Source of the DNA: Chitinophaga lutea
GTDB lineage: Bacteria; Bacteroidota; Bacteroidia; Chitinophagales; Chitinophagaceae
Length of the DNA stretch: 64,000 nucleotides
NCBI RefSeq assembly: GCF_003813775.1
Contig: NZ_RPDH01000001.1
Coordinates: forward strand, 2,728,001-2,792,000
Direction of reading: 5' to 3'
Of this stretch, positions 1 to 8,702 are shown in pieces. The notes beneath the pieces are model-generated. The model was not told where the DNA came from. It did not search any database and saw only the letters and a list, made by a program, of their open reading frames with translations. How positions within the stretch are numbered: the first letter of the stretch is position 1; each line of letters opens with the position of its first letter. The translations under genes and the position numbers were made by a program.

Positions 1-377
1 AATCGGATATGGACACCATTTTCCGGGAAGCGGATATCGTGAGCCTGCACCTGCCCCTCACCGAAGAAACCCGGCACCTGGGGAACGCCGCTTTTTTGGG
101 CAATTTCGCCAAACCGGTGGTGCTGATCAATACTTCCCGGGGGAAGGTGGTGCGCACGGCCGACGTGATCGGCGCGCTGGAAGCCGGCACGCTGGCGGGC
201 GCCTGCCTCGACGTACTCGAAAATGAAAAGCTCGATACCTTCAGCGCAGCGGAAAAAGAACAACTGCAGTTCCTGCTGCAGCACCCGCGTGTGGTGCTCA
301 CCCCGCACATTGCCGGTTATTCCCACGAGGCCAGCATCAAAATGGCACAGGTGGTACTGACGAAGCTGGGGATTTAG
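1..377 (+). CDS. D-isomer-specific 2-hydroxyacid dehydrogenase, 3' part (5' end outside window)
   Basis: C-terminal part of an NAD(P)-dependent 2-hydroxyacid dehydrogenase, cut by the left window edge; the frame is open from base 3 onward, so the visible Met is not the start. The three catalytic landmarks of the family are present in order: Arg in INTSRGKVV, Glu in LDVLENE and His in TPHIAGYS. The visible part covers the end of the Rossmann nucleotide-binding domain and the return to the catalytic domain. The family reduces 2-keto acids or oxidises 2-hydroxy acids (phosphoglycerate, erythronate phosphate, lactate and others). The PHIAGY block is reminiscent of PdxB-type enzymes, but the substrate cannot be decided from this fragment. 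Confidence 0.85.
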   Translation, partial: SDMDTIFREADIVSLHLPLTEETRHLGNAAFLGNFAKPVVLINTSRGKVVRTADVIGALEAGTLAGACLDVLENEKLDTFSAAEKEQLQFLLQHPRVVLTPHIAGYSHEASIKMAQVVLTKLGI

Positions 378-516
378 GGGATTTGTTCAGGTGGAGCATT
401 TTCCCCCACCGGGGGCGGCAACGGGTCACTGCGGCCTTCTTTCAGGCAGCTAAAATCTTTAGAATATTAGCGTTTTTTATATGTGAACGGGAGTTTCCGC
501 CGCATTTTATTTTTGT

Positions 517-524
517 TATATTTG
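517..524 (+). promoter_or_regulatory. Candidate -7 promoter box for greA
   Basis: TATATTTG matches the Bacteroidota -7 consensus TAnnTTTG exactly and lies 78 bases before the greA start. No convincing -33 TTTG is seen at the usual distance, so this rests on one box. It implies a leader of roughly 70 nt containing a run of ten T's (570-579). Confidence 0.45.
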
Positions 525-602
525 CAATGATCACACTTAATGACGTCTTTGCGCAAGCGGGGGCGTTAATTTTTTTTTTCTTTATACTAAATCGTTACGG
601 TT

Positions 603-1076
603 ATGTCTGGCGTAAATTATGTAACCAAGGAAACCCTTGACCAAATGAGAGACGAGCTTACGCAGCTCAAAACGAAAGGGAGGGCCGAGATAGCGAGAGC
701 CATTTCGGAAGCCCGTGAAAAAGGGGATTTGAAGGAGAACGCAGAATACGACGCAGCTAAAGAAGCGCAGGGCCTCCACGAGGCGAAAATTGCCGTGCTG
801 GAAAACGTCATTGCCAATGCCAGGGTAGTGGAAGCGGATTCCATCGACACATCGAAGGTATCAGTGCTGTGCAAGGTGACCATCACCAACCTGGCCAACA
901 AAAAAACAATGACCTACCAGCTGGTTTCCGAAAAGGAAGCTGACCTGAAACAGGGCAAAATCTCGGTGACTTCCCCCATCGGCAAAGGCCTGCTGGGCAA
1001 AAAAGTGGGCGATGAAGCGCTCGTGAACGCTCCCAATGGCAGCATGAAATTCAAAATTGAAAGCATTACCGTGTAA
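603..1076 (+). CDS. greA: Transcription elongation factor GreA
   Basis: 157 residues, the usual GreA length. The N-terminal half is the antiparallel coiled coil that enters the RNA polymerase secondary channel; its acidic tip is seen in GDLKENAEYDAAKE (about residues 41-54), with the Asp and Glu that stimulate transcript cleavage. The C-terminal half is an FKBP-like domain containing the conserved SPIGKGLLGKKVGDE block. GreA rescues backtracked polymerase by promoting cleavage of the nascent RNA 3' end. It appears monocistronic: a candidate promoter lies upstream and a hairpin terminator directly downstream. The ATG at 603 gives the expected N-terminus. Confidence 0.97.
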   Translation: MSGVNYVTKETLDQMRDELTQLKTKGRAEIARAISEAREKGDLKENAEYDAAKEAQGLHEAKIAVLENVIANARVVEADSIDTSKVSVLCKVTITNLANKKTMTYQLVSEKEADLKQGKISVTSPIGKGLLGKKVGDEALVNAPNGSMKFKIESITV

Positions 1077-1106
1077 ACGGGCACAAATAGTTGTAATAGC
1101 TACGAT

Positions 1107-1137
1107 AAAAGGTCTTTGCTCCGGCAAGACCTTTTTC
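1107..1137 (+). terminator. Intrinsic terminator after greA
   Basis: GGTCTTTGC and GCAAGACC pair with one bulged T around a short TCCG loop, followed by a T-rich tail. It lies 30 bases after the greA stop. Confidence 0.7.
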
Positions 1138-1191
1138 TTTTACGCCGATTGGCGTAGCTTAGCAGTTGGACCTGCTTAATCAATACACGCT

Positions 1192-1581
1192 ATGACTATC
1201 TTTTCAAAAATCATCAAAGGCGAAATACCCAGCTATAAAATCGCGGAGAACGAACATTTTTACGCCTTCCTGGATATTTTTCCGCTGGTACAGGGCCACA
1301 CGCTTATTGTGCCCAAAGTGGAGACCGACAAGTTCTTTGATGTGGACGACCAGTTGCTGGCGGAATGGCTGTTGTTTGCCAAGCCCATCGCCCGCGCCAT
1401 CGAGCAGGCGATTCCCTGCAACCGGGTAGGTATGAGCGTGGTGGGGCTGGAAGTGCCGCATGCGCATATGCACCTCATCCCGATCAATTCTGCGGATGAC
1501 CTGAATTTTACACGTCAGAAACTGAAGTTGTCGCAGGAAGAATTTAAAGCAATCCAGGAAAAGATAACGTCGGGTTTATAA
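1192..1581 (+). CDS. HIT family nucleotide hydrolase/transferase
   Basis: 129-residue histidine-triad protein. The triad is HAHMH (H90, H92, H94) followed by LIP, the HxHxH signature in which the central His is the nucleophile that forms a nucleotidyl intermediate. The N-terminus (FSKIIKGEIPSYKI) is typical of the Hint branch that hydrolyses purine nucleoside phosphoramidates such as AMP-lysine. There is no N-terminal CxxC zinc site. It lies alone between the greA terminator and a convergent response regulator whose stop codon overlaps its 3' end (1576-1581). Physiological substrate unknown; a cytoplasmic housekeeping role is likely. Confidence 0.93.
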   Translation: MTIFSKIIKGEIPSYKIAENEHFYAFLDIFPLVQGHTLIVPKVETDKFFDVDDQLLAEWLLFAKPIARAIEQAIPCNRVGMSVVGLEVPHAHMHLIPINSADDLNFTRQKLKLSQEEFKAIQEKITSGL

Positions 1582-2277
1582 GGTCGGGACATAAAACTTG
1601 AAGCCGATGCCGTGAAGTGTTTCGAGCTTCACGTCTTTGTCGTCCAGGAAGTGTTTGCGGATCTTCGTGATAAAAACGTCCATGCTGCGGCCCAGGAAGT
1701 AATCGTCTTTTCCCCATACGTGGTAAAGGATTTCTTCGCGTTTGAGGGTCTTGTTGGCGTTTTCGCAAAAGAATTTCAGCAGGTCCGCTTCTTTTTGGGT
1801 CAGGCTGGCTTTTACTTTGCCGGTTTTGTCCAGCAGCTTCAACTCTCCGTAATCGAAAGTGGTCTTTCCGACGGTAAACGTGGTGCGTTTGTCTGCATTC
1901 AGCGGCCTGGTGCGTTTGAGGAATACCTCTATCCGCAGCAGCAGCTCCTGCATGCTGAAAGGTTTGGTTACGTAATCGTCCGCGCCGTGTTTAAATCCGC
2001 TGATTTTGTCTTCATCCTGGGATTTGGAGGTAAGGAACAGTATAGGGATCAGATCGTTCCGCTGCCGGATTTGTTTGGCCAGTTCAAAGCCGTTCTTTTT
2101 GGGCATAACCACATCCAGCAGGCAAATATCATACAGGCTTTTTTGAAACGTTTTCCAGGCAATGTCCCCATCTGAGCAGTGCGTCACCTCGTATCCGGAT
2201 TCTTCCAAACGCTTTTTGGTTATAGCACCCAGGTTATAATCATCCTCCACTAGTAGTATTCTAGCCTTCGTATCCAT
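1576..2277 (-). CDS. OmpR/PhoB-family response regulator (RprY-like), orphan
   Basis: 233 residues. Residues 1-120 form a receiver domain with acidic pocket E11-D12-D13, phospho-acceptor D55 (in CLLDVVMP), T83 and K105 (in TKPF). Residues about 135-231 form an OmpR-type winged helix, with recognition segment GRSMDVFITKIRKHF. This resembles the RprY group of Bacteroidota. No histidine kinase is adjacent, so the partner must be encoded elsewhere. It closely resembles the regulator at 4858-5562 in receiver motifs and in the GRSMDV segment, so the two are probably paralogues. Target genes cannot be read from the sequence. Confidence 0.93.
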   Translation of the reverse strand: MDTKARILLVEDDYNLGAITKKRLEESGYEVTHCSDGDIAWKTFQKSLYDICLLDVVMPKKNGFELAKQIRQRNDLIPILFLTSKSQDEDKISGFKHGADDYVTKPFSMQELLLRIEVFLKRTRPLNADKRTTFTVGKTTFDYGELKLLDKTGKVKASLTQKEADLLKFFCENANKTLKREEILYHVWGKDDYFLGRSMDVFITKIRKHFLDDKDVKLETLHGIGFKFYVPTL

Positions 2278-2441
2278 CTACGAAAAAATTAGGGGTGATA
2301 AAAGGTATAAAAATCCATTAAAGTAACAATTGTATTTGCGTTTTTTCGGTTCAAGCAAGCAGTTCAGCCATATTTTAGTTCAAAATAAGTACATTTTCTC
2401 AATTAACAAACAGCCGCCCGCTTCTATTTGTTCAAATGCGG

Positions 2442-3005
2442 CTAAGGCTTGCAAACCCGCTCGGGGTGTTGCTGGAGAAATTTTTCCCATCCTTTTGATT
2501 TACTGATGCCTGCCAGCGGATTGCTTTCCTGGAAATGATGACAAACGGCTACAGCCAGGGCGTCGGTGGCATCGAGGTATTCGGGCTGCTCGTCGAAGCG
2601 GAGGATGCGCTGGAGCATTTGCCAGACCTGCTCTTTATTGGCATTACCGTTCCCGGTAATGGACTGTTTCACTTTCTTGGGAGAATACTCCGCCACGGTG
2701 AGCCCGGCCTGCATGGCCGTGGCGATGGCCACTCCCTGGGCGCGGCCCAGTTTCAGCATACTCTGCACGTTTTTCCCGAAAAAGGGGGCCTCGATGGCGC
2801 AACAGGCGGGTTTATGCTGGTGAATCAGCTCGTTCATGCGGTGGTGGATGAGCTGGAGCCGCTCGTAATGGTCTTTTTTGGGATTCATCTTCAGTACGTC
2901 CATTTCGATAATGACAGCCTGCTTACCGGTAACGGCGATCAGTCCGTACCCCATAATGATCGTTCCCGGGTCGATGCCGAGAATTATTTTTGTATTGTTT
3001 GCCAA
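2442..3005 (-). CDS. ruvC: Crossover junction endodeoxyribonuclease RuvC
   Basis: Holliday-junction resolvase of the RuvABC pathway. The RNase H-like fold starts at KIILGIDPGT (first catalytic Asp), followed by Glu in CAIEAPFFG and the two Asp of YLDATDALAVAVCHH. The block YSPKKVKQSITGNGNANKEQ is the junction-binding segment. No ATG precedes the core; the TTG at 3005 (LANNTKII) gives about 187 residues, the usual length, whereas a TTG at 3065 would add 20 unlikely residues. The start region lies head to head with that of the divergent flippase-like gene, which also lacks an ATG. ruvB lies 3 kb away in a separate transcript. Confidence 0.93.
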   Translation of the reverse strand: MANNTKIILGIDPGTIIMGYGLIAVTGKQAVIIEMDVLKMNPKKDHYERLQLIHHRMNELIHQHKPACCAIEAPFFGKNVQSMLKLGRAQGVAIATAMQAGLTVAEYSPKKVKQSITGNGNANKEQVWQMLQRILRFDEQPEYLDATDALAVAVCHHFQESNPLAGISKSKGWEKFLQQHPERVCKP

Positions 3006-3018
3006 GCGGAGACTATTT

Positions 3019-4029
3019 TTGCCAAAATCTGAACAACTGAACAAAAGTACCAAAATAATCCTCAATTATGTGCTGGGCGGCGCCCTGTGTGTGTGGTTAA
3101 CCTTCGCTATCTACCAACAGATCTTACATCAGCAGAACCTTCCGGCGGCCTGGACGCATATGAAGACCACCGTCATGGAGAAGGGCTGGCTGTTAATGCT
3201 GGTGGTGGTGGTGATGATGTTCCTGAACTGGGGGCTGGAAGCCCGCAAATGGCAGCTGCTGGTGCAGCCGCTCGAAGAAGTGCCCTTCCGGCGGGCCTTC
3301 GGGGCCATCCTCAGCGGGGTGTCCCTCTCCGTGAACACCCCCAACCGTATCGGGGAATACGGCGGCCGCATCCTTTACCTGCGTAACAAGAACAAACTCA
3401 AAGCCATCGCCGCCACCATCGTAGGTAGCTTCTCCCAGCTGATCATCACCATCGTTTTTGGGCTGATTGGCTTTATTTACTATATTAATCAGTATGAAAT
3501 GACCCGCGGGGGGAATTTCGAACCGGCCGTCAGGGAGAAATTATTGTTAGCTTTTCTGCTGGTTATTTGCACCCTCGTGCTAATACTTTACTTTCGGTTA
3601 CAGATCATTGTAACCCTGTTTGAAAAAATACCCTGGCTGCGCAAGGTCAAAGTGTTTATCCAGATCATTGCCCGCTATTCCCCCACGGAACTGCGGAAGC
3701 TGCTGCTCCTGAGCGCCCTGCGGTATACGGTGTTCTCGGCACAATATTTGATTTTATTATATGCGTTGGGCGTGTCTTTCGTGTGGTGGCAGGGGTTTTT
3801 TATGATCAATGTGATTTACCTCGTGATGGCTGTGCTGCCCACCATCGCTATTGCTGAAATTGGGCTTCGCGGCAGTGTTAGCATGCATTTCCTGGGCCTG
3901 CTGAGTACAAACGCAGCGGGCATTCTGGCGGCCACGGTGGCCATTTGGCTGATCAACCTGGTGTTGCCGGCCGTGATGGGGAGCCTGTTGCTGCTGGGCG
4001 TAAAAATATTCAAGACAAATAGCGATTGA
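3019..4029 (+). CDS. Flippase-like integral membrane protein (lysylphosphatidylglycerol synthase TM family, UPF0104)
   Basis: About 336 residues if the TTG at 3019 (LPKSEQ) is the start; TTG at 2995 is also possible, and no ATG exists before the first membrane helix. Six or more hydrophobic helices are visible. Family landmarks are the early WGLEARKWQLL segment and NTPNRIGEYGGR, and a late AEIGLRGS. The family (PF03706) includes the MprF flippase domain and AglD-like proteins; it has the fold only and no aminoacyl-transferase domain is attached. It probably moves or processes an isoprenoid- or glycerolipid-linked substrate. The stop is 3 bases before the DUF3108 gene, so the two are probably co-transcribed. 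Confidence 0.85.
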   Translation: MPKSEQLNKSTKIILNYVLGGALCVWLTFAIYQQILHQQNLPAAWTHMKTTVMEKGWLLMLVVVVMMFLNWGLEARKWQLLVQPLEEVPFRRAFGAILSGVSLSVNTPNRIGEYGGRILYLRNKNKLKAIAATIVGSFSQLIITIVFGLIGFIYYINQYEMTRGGNFEPAVREKLLLAFLLVICTLVLILYFRLQIIVTLFEKIPWLRKVKVFIQIIARYSPTELRKLLLLSALRYTVFSAQYLILLYALGVSFVWWQGFFMINVIYLVMAVLPTIAIAEIGLRGSVSMHFLGLLSTNAAGILAATVAIWLINLVLPAVMGSLLLLGVKIFKTNSD

Positions 4030-4032
4030 TCG

Positions 4033-4824
4033 ATGAAGTATTTTCTGATGTTATTTTGCGGGTTAACCATTGCAGGAGGATCATTTGCCCAAAGCGACTT
4101 TTGCGGCATCACCAATACCAGTTTCAACGCAGGTGAATCGCTGACCCTGAAAGTGTTCTATAACCTGGGCAGCATGTTCGTCGGCGCCGGCGAAGCCACC
4201 TTCAACTGCAAACTGGAAAAATACAACGGGAAAGATGCTTACCACGTAATAGGGGAAGGACGCACCTACCGCACCTACGACTGGTTCTTCAAAGTGCGCG
4301 ATAAATACGAAAGTTATATCGATACCGCCACCATGCTCCCCATCCGCTTTATCCGCAACGTCAACGAAGGCGGCTATAAAATCTACAATAACGTGGGCTT
4401 CAACCGCGAAACCGGCCAGGCTACCAGCACCAACGGCACCTTCAAAGTGCCCAACTGCATCCAGGACGTGATCAGCGCCATCTACTACGCCCGCAACATC
4501 GACTTTTCCAAACATAAGCCCGGGGATAAAATTCCCTTTACGATGTTCCTCGACGACGAAGTGTATGAAATTTATATCCGCTATGTAGGCAAGGAAAATG
4601 TAGACACCCGCTACGGCACCTTCCGCGCCATCAAGTTCAAGCCGCTCCTGATCAAAGGCACCATCTTCCAGGGCGGGGAACAGATGACCGTTTGGGTGAG
4701 CGACGACGGGAACAAGATACCCCTGCGGATAGACAGCCCCATTTCCGTCGGCAGCATTAAAGTGGACATGATCAATTATGCCAACCTCCGGCACCCCCTC
4801 AGCGCCCTGGTGAAAAAAAGATAA
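4033..4824 (+). CDS. DUF3108 family exported protein
   Basis: 263 residues with a cleavable signal peptide (residues 1-19, ending SFAQ). The body is a beta-rich DUF3108 domain: GESLTLKVFYNLGSMFVGAGEA near residue 35, then DWFFKVRDKYESYID, and a C-terminal TVWVSDDGNKIPLRI. The family is secreted, periplasmic or envelope-associated in Bacteroidota, with no proven biochemical activity. It is probably translated together with the upstream flippase-like membrane protein (3-base gap), suggesting a shared envelope or lipid role. Function unknown. Confidence 0.8.
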   Translation: MKYFLMLFCGLTIAGGSFAQSDFCGITNTSFNAGESLTLKVFYNLGSMFVGAGEATFNCKLEKYNGKDAYHVIGEGRTYRTYDWFFKVRDKYESYIDTATMLPIRFIRNVNEGGYKIYNNVGFNRETGQATSTNGTFKVPNCIQDVISAIYYARNIDFSKHKPGDKIPFTMFLDDEVYEIYIRYVGKENVDTRYGTFRAIKFKPLLIKGTIFQGGEQMTVWVSDDGNKIPLRIDSPISVGSIKVDMINYANLRHPLSALVKKR

Positions 4825-4825
4825 G

Positions 4826-4833
4826 TATATTTG
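4826..4833 (+). promoter_or_regulatory. Candidate -7 promoter box for the second response regulator
   Basis: TATATTTG is an exact TAnnTTTG match starting just after the DUF3108 stop and 32 bases before the next ATG. The -33 element is weak (CTGG near 4807). Confidence 0.5.
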
Positions 4834-4857
4834 TTACAGTTTAAAAACTAACTGGAT

Positions 4858-5562
4858 ATGGAAGAACGTAAACCTAAGATATTGCTGGCAGAAGACGACA
4901 CCAACCTGGGTATGGTGCTGAAGAACTACCTGGAGCTGAACGATTATGATGTGGAGCTCTGCCGGGACGGCATCCTGGCGCTCGCCGCCTTCCGCCGCGA
5001 CAAGTTCGACATCTGCCTGCTCGACATCATGATGCCCAATATGGACGGTTTCAAGCTCGCCGAAGAGATCCGCGACGTGGATCCCGACATCCCGCTCTTT
5101 TTCCTGTCCGCCAAAACCATGAAGGAAGATATCATCCAGGGCTACAAACTGGGCGCCGACGATTATATCTCCAAACCGTTCGACAGCGAGCTGCTGCTGC
5201 TCAAGATCAAAGCCATCCTGAAGCGCAACCAGGAGCTGAACAGCAAGGAAGAAGAACAGTTCGAATTCAAAATAGGGCAGTACGCCTTCAATTCCCGCCT
5301 GCGCACCCTTACCAAGGGCGGCGAATCCACGCACACCCTGTCTCCGAAAGAAAACGAGCTGCTGCACATGCTCTGCGAACATAAAAACGACCTGCTGCCG
5401 AGGGAAGTGGCCCTTAAAAAGATCTGGGGCAGCGATACCTACTTCAACGGGCGCAGCATGGACGTGTATATCGCCAAACTGCGCAAATACCTGAAAGACG
5501 ATACCAACATCGAGATCGTGAACATTCACGGCAATGGTTTCAGGCTGGTGGTGAAAGACTGA
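4858..5562 (+). CDS. OmpR/PhoB-family response regulator (RprY-like), orphan
   Basis: 234 residues. The receiver domain (1-120) has acidic residues E12-D13-D14, phospho-acceptor D56 (in CLLDIMMP), S84 and K106 (in SKPF). The C-terminal winged helix (about 138-232) carries GRSMDVYIAKLRKYL. It belongs to the RprY-like group and resembles the regulator at 1576-2277. It is transcribed alone, from a good promoter box to a strong bidirectional terminator. As with its paralogue there is no neighbouring sensor kinase; RprY-type regulators can receive signals from unlinked kinases, so the input is unknown. Confidence 0.93.
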   Translation: MEERKPKILLAEDDTNLGMVLKNYLELNDYDVELCRDGILALAAFRRDKFDICLLDIMMPNMDGFKLAEEIRDVDPDIPLFFLSAKTMKEDIIQGYKLGADDYISKPFDSELLLLKIKAILKRNQELNSKEEEQFEFKIGQYAFNSRLRTLTKGGESTHTLSPKENELLHMLCEHKNDLLPREVALKKIWGSDTYFNGRSMDVYIAKLRKYLKDDTNIEIVNIHGNGFRLVVKD

Positions 5563-5581
5563 TCACACTAACAAACGACAT

Positions 5582-5622
5582 AAAAAAAGAGCGTGCCGCA
5601 TTCCAGTGGCACGCTCTTTTTT
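5582..5622. terminator. Bidirectional intrinsic terminator between response regulator and ruvB
   Basis: A perfect 16-bp stem (AAAAAAAGAGCGTGCC with its complement) around a 9-base loop. A/T runs on both sides allow it to end both convergent genes. Confidence 0.9.
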
Positions 5623-5639
5623 ATGCGGATGATGAATGG

Positions 5640-6665
5640 TCAGAATAACAGCTGCCCGCCCTTGTTCGGCGTTTTGCCCAGGTGTGTGTAGGCCTTTTCG
5701 GTCACCTCACGGCCGCGGGGCGTCCGTTTGATAAAACCTTCCTGGATGAGGAAGGGCTCGTACACCTCTTCGAGTGTGCCCGCCTCTTCGCCCACTGCGG
5801 TGGCAATGGTGGTGATGCCGACAGGGCCTCCTTTGAAGTTTTCGATGATCACATTGAGGATGCGGTTATCCATTTCGTCGAGGCCATATTCATCCACGCT
5901 CAGTGCGCGGAGGCTGTGCTGCGCGATGCCCATGTCGATCACGCCGTTGCCGATCACCTGTGCAAAATCGCGCACACGGCGCAGCAGGCCGTTGGCGATA
6001 CGCGGCGTGCCACGCGAGCGGCGCGCTATTTCCATGGCTGCGTCGGATGTGATTTTGGTGCCCAGCAGGCCCGCTGCGCGCCAGAGTATTTTCTGCAAAG
6101 TGGCAGCATTGTAATATTCCAGCCTCGATTTGATACCGAAGCGGCTCAGCAGGGGCGCGGTGAGCAATCCCGAGCGGGTGGTGGCGCCGATCAGCGTGAA
6201 AGGGTGCAGGTTGATCTGCACCGAACGGGCGCTGGGCCCGGAATCGATCATGATGTCGATGCGGTAGTCTTCCATCGCGGAATAGAGGTATTCCTCCACC
6301 ACGGTGCTGAGGCGGTGGATTTCATCCACGAACAGCACGTCCTTTTCTTCGAGGTTGGTGAGCAAACCCGCCAGGTCGCCGGGTTTTTCGATCACGGGGC
6401 CCGAGGTTTCACGGATGTTCACGCCCAGTTCGTTGGCGACGATGCGGGACAGGGTGGTTTTACCCAGGCCCGGAGGGCCGTGGAAAAGAATGTGATCAAG
6501 GGCCTCGCCGCGCTGTTTGGCCGCCTGGATAAATATCTTCAGGTTGCCGATGATCTGCTCCTGCCCCGAGAAATCCATGATTTCCTTCGGCCGGATGCTA
6601 TTCTCAAACTCCTTCTCTGCGGCGCTAAGCCGGTTCTCATCTGGTCTTATATTAGAATTGGACAT
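5640..6665 (-). CDS. ruvB: Holliday junction branch-migration ATPase RuvB
   Basis: About 341 residues from the ATG at 6665 ([11 protein letters not shown]); an in-frame extension to 6704 is possible but unlike other RuvB N-termini. AAA+ motifs: Walker A GPPGLGKT (63-70), Walker B LFVDEIHR (111-118), and the sensor/arginine-finger region around GATTRSGLL and LSRFG. The C-terminal winged helix ends in [17 protein letters not shown]. RuvB is the hexameric motor that drives branch migration with RuvA before RuvC cleavage. It is divergent from the M28 peptidase gene and shares a terminator with the convergent response regulator. Confidence 0.97.
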   Translation of the reverse strand: MSNSNIRPDENRLSAAEKEFENSIRPKEIMDFSGQEQIIGNLKIFIQAAKQRGEALDHILFHGPPGLGKTTLSRIVANELGVNIRETSGPVIEKPGDLAGLLTNLEEKDVLFVDEIHRLSTVVEEYLYSAMEDYRIDIMIDSGPSARSVQINLHPFTLIGATTRSGLLTAPLLSRFGIKSRLEYYNAATLQKILWRAAGLLGTKITSDAAMEIARRSRGTPRIANGLLRRVRDFAQVIGNGVIDMGIAQHSLRALSVDEYGLDEMDNRILNVIIENFKGGPVGITTIATAVGEEAGTLEEVYEPFLIQEGFIKRTPRGREVTEKAYTHLGKTPNKGGQLLF

Positions 6666-6682
6666 GGGATCTCTTTCAACGT

Positions 6683-6690
6683 CAAATGTA
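6683..6690 (-). promoter_or_regulatory. Candidate -7 promoter box for ruvB
   Basis: On the minus strand this reads TACATTTG, an exact TAnnTTTG match, 18 bases upstream of the preferred ruvB start. It supports the 6665 start, because the longer start at 6704 would lie upstream of it. Confidence 0.45.
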
Positions 6691-6716
6691 TTATTTTTAA
6701 CCAAATCTTTGTCTAT

Positions 6717-7697
6717 ATGAAATTATACTTATCCGGCCTGTGTTGTGCGTTGCTGCTGATCTGTGGGCCGGCAGGCGCCCAGCGCATCAGTAAAGCGGAA
6801 GTGAGCCGCATCATTTCGGTGCTGGCGGCCGACAGCATGCAGGGGCGCGCAACCTACTCGCCCGGTATCGAAATGGCTTCCCTGTTCATTGAAGATGAGT
6901 TTAAAAAAGCAGGCCTGGAGCCGCTGCCGGGCCTCACCGGTTACCGGCAGGCCTTCGCCACGGTGGGCCGCCGCATACGCCCGGTGGATTCCGTTACGGC
7001 GGAAGAAAATCCCCGCTACCTGCACAATGTGGTGGGCATGATCCGCGGTACGGACAAGCCGGAGGAATATGTGATCTTTTCGGGTCACTACGATCATATC
7101 GGCATCCAGAAGGCCGAGGCGGAAGATAGTGTCGCCAATGGCGCGGACGACGATGCTTCGGGCATCACGGCCGTTATCCTGCTGGCCAACTATTTCAAAC
7201 AGCATCCGCCCGCCAGGAGCGTCATCTTTGCCGCATTCACCGCAGAAGAGATCGGCGGCTTCGGCTCGCGTTACTTCTCCCAGCAGCTGGCTCCCGAAAA
7301 GATCGTGGCGATGTTCAACATAGAAATGATCGGGAAAGAATCGAAGTTCGGCCGTAACAGCGCGTTCATTACCGGTTTTGAACGATCAGACTTCGGCACC
7401 ATCCTGCAAAAGAACCTCGAAGCCTCCACGTTCCGTTTTCACCCGGACCCTTATCCGGAGCAGCGATTGTTCTACCGCTCGGACAATGCCACCCTGGCCC
7501 GCCTCGGTGTGCCGGCGCATACCATTTCCACCACGCAGATCGATAAAGACACCCTTTATCATTCCGTGAACGACGAAGTGGAAAGCCTGGACATGCAGAA
7601 CATTGCGGACATCATCGAAGCCATCGCCGTAAGCGCTAAAAGCATCGTTGGCGGGGTAGATGCGCCCACGCGCATTGCGAAGGAAGAAAAACAATAG
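6717..7697 (+). CDS. Secreted M28 family metallopeptidase
   Basis: 326 residues from the ATG at 6717, which gives a clean signal peptide (1-21, ending GPAGAQ). The di-zinc peptidase motifs are in order: H124 in SGHYDHIG, D144/D145 in NGADDDASG, catalytic pair E177-E178 in AFTAEE, E203 in NIEMIG, and H282 in LYHSVNDE. The fourth ligand is Glu rather than the more common Asp. The family contains exported aminopeptidases that trim N-terminal residues from peptides. Exported to the periplasm or outside. Monocistronic, divergent from ruvB, with a strong bidirectional terminator downstream. Confidence 0.92.
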   Translation: MKLYLSGLCCALLLICGPAGAQRISKAEVSRIISVLAADSMQGRATYSPGIEMASLFIEDEFKKAGLEPLPGLTGYRQAFATVGRRIRPVDSVTAEENPRYLHNVVGMIRGTDKPEEYVIFSGHYDHIGIQKAEAEDSVANGADDDASGITAVILLANYFKQHPPARSVIFAAFTAEEIGGFGSRYFSQQLAPEKIVAMFNIEMIGKESKFGRNSAFITGFERSDFGTILQKNLEASTFRFHPDPYPEQRLFYRSDNATLARLGVPAHTISTTQIDKDTLYHSVNDEVESLDMQNIADIIEAIAVSAKSIVGGVDAPTRIAKEEKQ

Positions 7698-7727
7698 CAT
7701 TGAACCGGCGGCCCTGAGCCCCGGCAA

Positions 7728-7771
7728 TAAAAAAAGCGGCTGTATCCGGTGGGACGCAGCCGCTTTTTTTA
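7728..7771. terminator. Bidirectional intrinsic terminator
   Basis: A 14-bp stem (AAAAAAAGCGGCTG and complement) around a 14-base loop. It separates the convergent M28 peptidase and exonuclease/phosphatase-fold genes. Confidence 0.9.
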
Positions 7772-7783
7772 TTGAATCAATGC

Positions 7784-8641
7784 TTACGGGAAACGCAGTT
7801 CCGCCACCACCGAAAAGTGGTCGGATGCAAACAGTCCCTTCCAGGTTTGGGAGATGGTAGCGTGTTTGTTCACGCCCCAGTTCCCTTTCAGGAAAATATA
7901 ATCGATCGGCTCGTTGCCGATATCGTGGGCGCGGAAGCTGTTGAAAGTGCTGTTAGGGCCGTAATGCGGCGTTTTGCTGATGGCTTTCGCATCGGTGAGG
8001 CGCTGAGGGTCCTGCTGGTTCACGATCACCTGGATGGGCTCGTCGGTGGGTGTGGCGTTGAAGTCGCCGGTGATCACCACGGGCGTTTTGCCGGCGATCT
8101 CCTGCACTTTTTTCAGCAACAGCTTAGCGCTTTCGCGGCGGGCTACCTTGCCGATATGGTCGAAGTGGGTATTAAAATGATAGAATTCCTTTTTGGTTTT
8201 ATTGTCGCGGAAGCGGCCGTAGGTCACGATGCGGCAGATGGCGGCATCCCAGCCCTTGCTGCCCACGGTTTCCGGTGTTTCAGACAGCCAGAAGGTACGC
8301 TGGTCGAGCAAAGTGAGGCGGGCGGCATCGTAGAAGATGGCGGAAAACTCGCCTTTTTTATCACCGTCGTCGCGGCCCACACCGATGAATTTATAACCGG
8401 GCAGCGCCTTGGCCAGGTCGTCCATCTGGTCCCACAGGGCTTCCTGTACGCCCAGCACCTGCGGCTGATGGAAAAGAATCTGCGAGGCCACCTTGTCTTT
8501 CCGGTTGGGCCATGCATTCACGCTATCCCGCGGGGTGTTGTAGCGGATATTAAATGTCATTACCGTCAGGGTCTTATCCTGGGCGAAGGTGGTTAATGCG
8601 CTTATCAAACAAAGCAGCAGCGCAGACGCGGTCTTTTTCAT
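7784..8641 (-). CDS. Exported endonuclease/exonuclease/phosphatase family protein
   Basis: 285 residues from the ATG at 8641 (MKKTASALL); a TTG at 8650 is less likely. Signal peptide 1-20 (TTFAQ). DNase I-like fold motifs: MTFNIRYN (Asn), GVQEALW (Glu), NTHFDHIG (catalytic His), TGDFNATP (Asp/Asn pair) and the terminal SDHFSVVAEL (Asp-His pair). The fold serves metal-dependent phosphodiesterases acting on DNA, phosphoinositides or sphingolipids. Export, together with the conserved PNRKDKVASQI segment, fits the common Bacteroidota secreted group of unknown substrate. Monocistronic between two terminators. Confidence 0.88.
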   Translation of the reverse strand: MKKTASALLLCLISALTTFAQDKTLTVMTFNIRYNTPRDSVNAWPNRKDKVASQILFHQPQVLGVQEALWDQMDDLAKALPGYKFIGVGRDDGDKKGEFSAIFYDAARLTLLDQRTFWLSETPETVGSKGWDAAICRIVTYGRFRDNKTKKEFYHFNTHFDHIGKVARRESAKLLLKKVQEIAGKTPVVITGDFNATPTDEPIQVIVNQQDPQRLTDAKAISKTPHYGPNSTFNSFRAHDIGNEPIDYIFLKGNWGVNKHATISQTWKGLFASDHFSVVAELRFP

Positions 8642-8702
8642 AGTTACCAAGATAGAAATTTTTTCCGGCGGGTGCAGCGTGTTGACGCAAATTTAACGGC
8701 AC

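Noticed and set aside
6666..6704. N-terminal extension of RuvB by 13 residues
   Set aside because: The ATG at 6665 matches usual RuvB length, and the best promoter box lies inside the extension.
6717..7697. Glu203 in place of Asp in the M28 peptidase as a broken active site
   Set aside because: Glu can serve as a zinc ligand and I recall the NIEMIG variant in other Bacteroidota M28 proteins; all other ligands are present.
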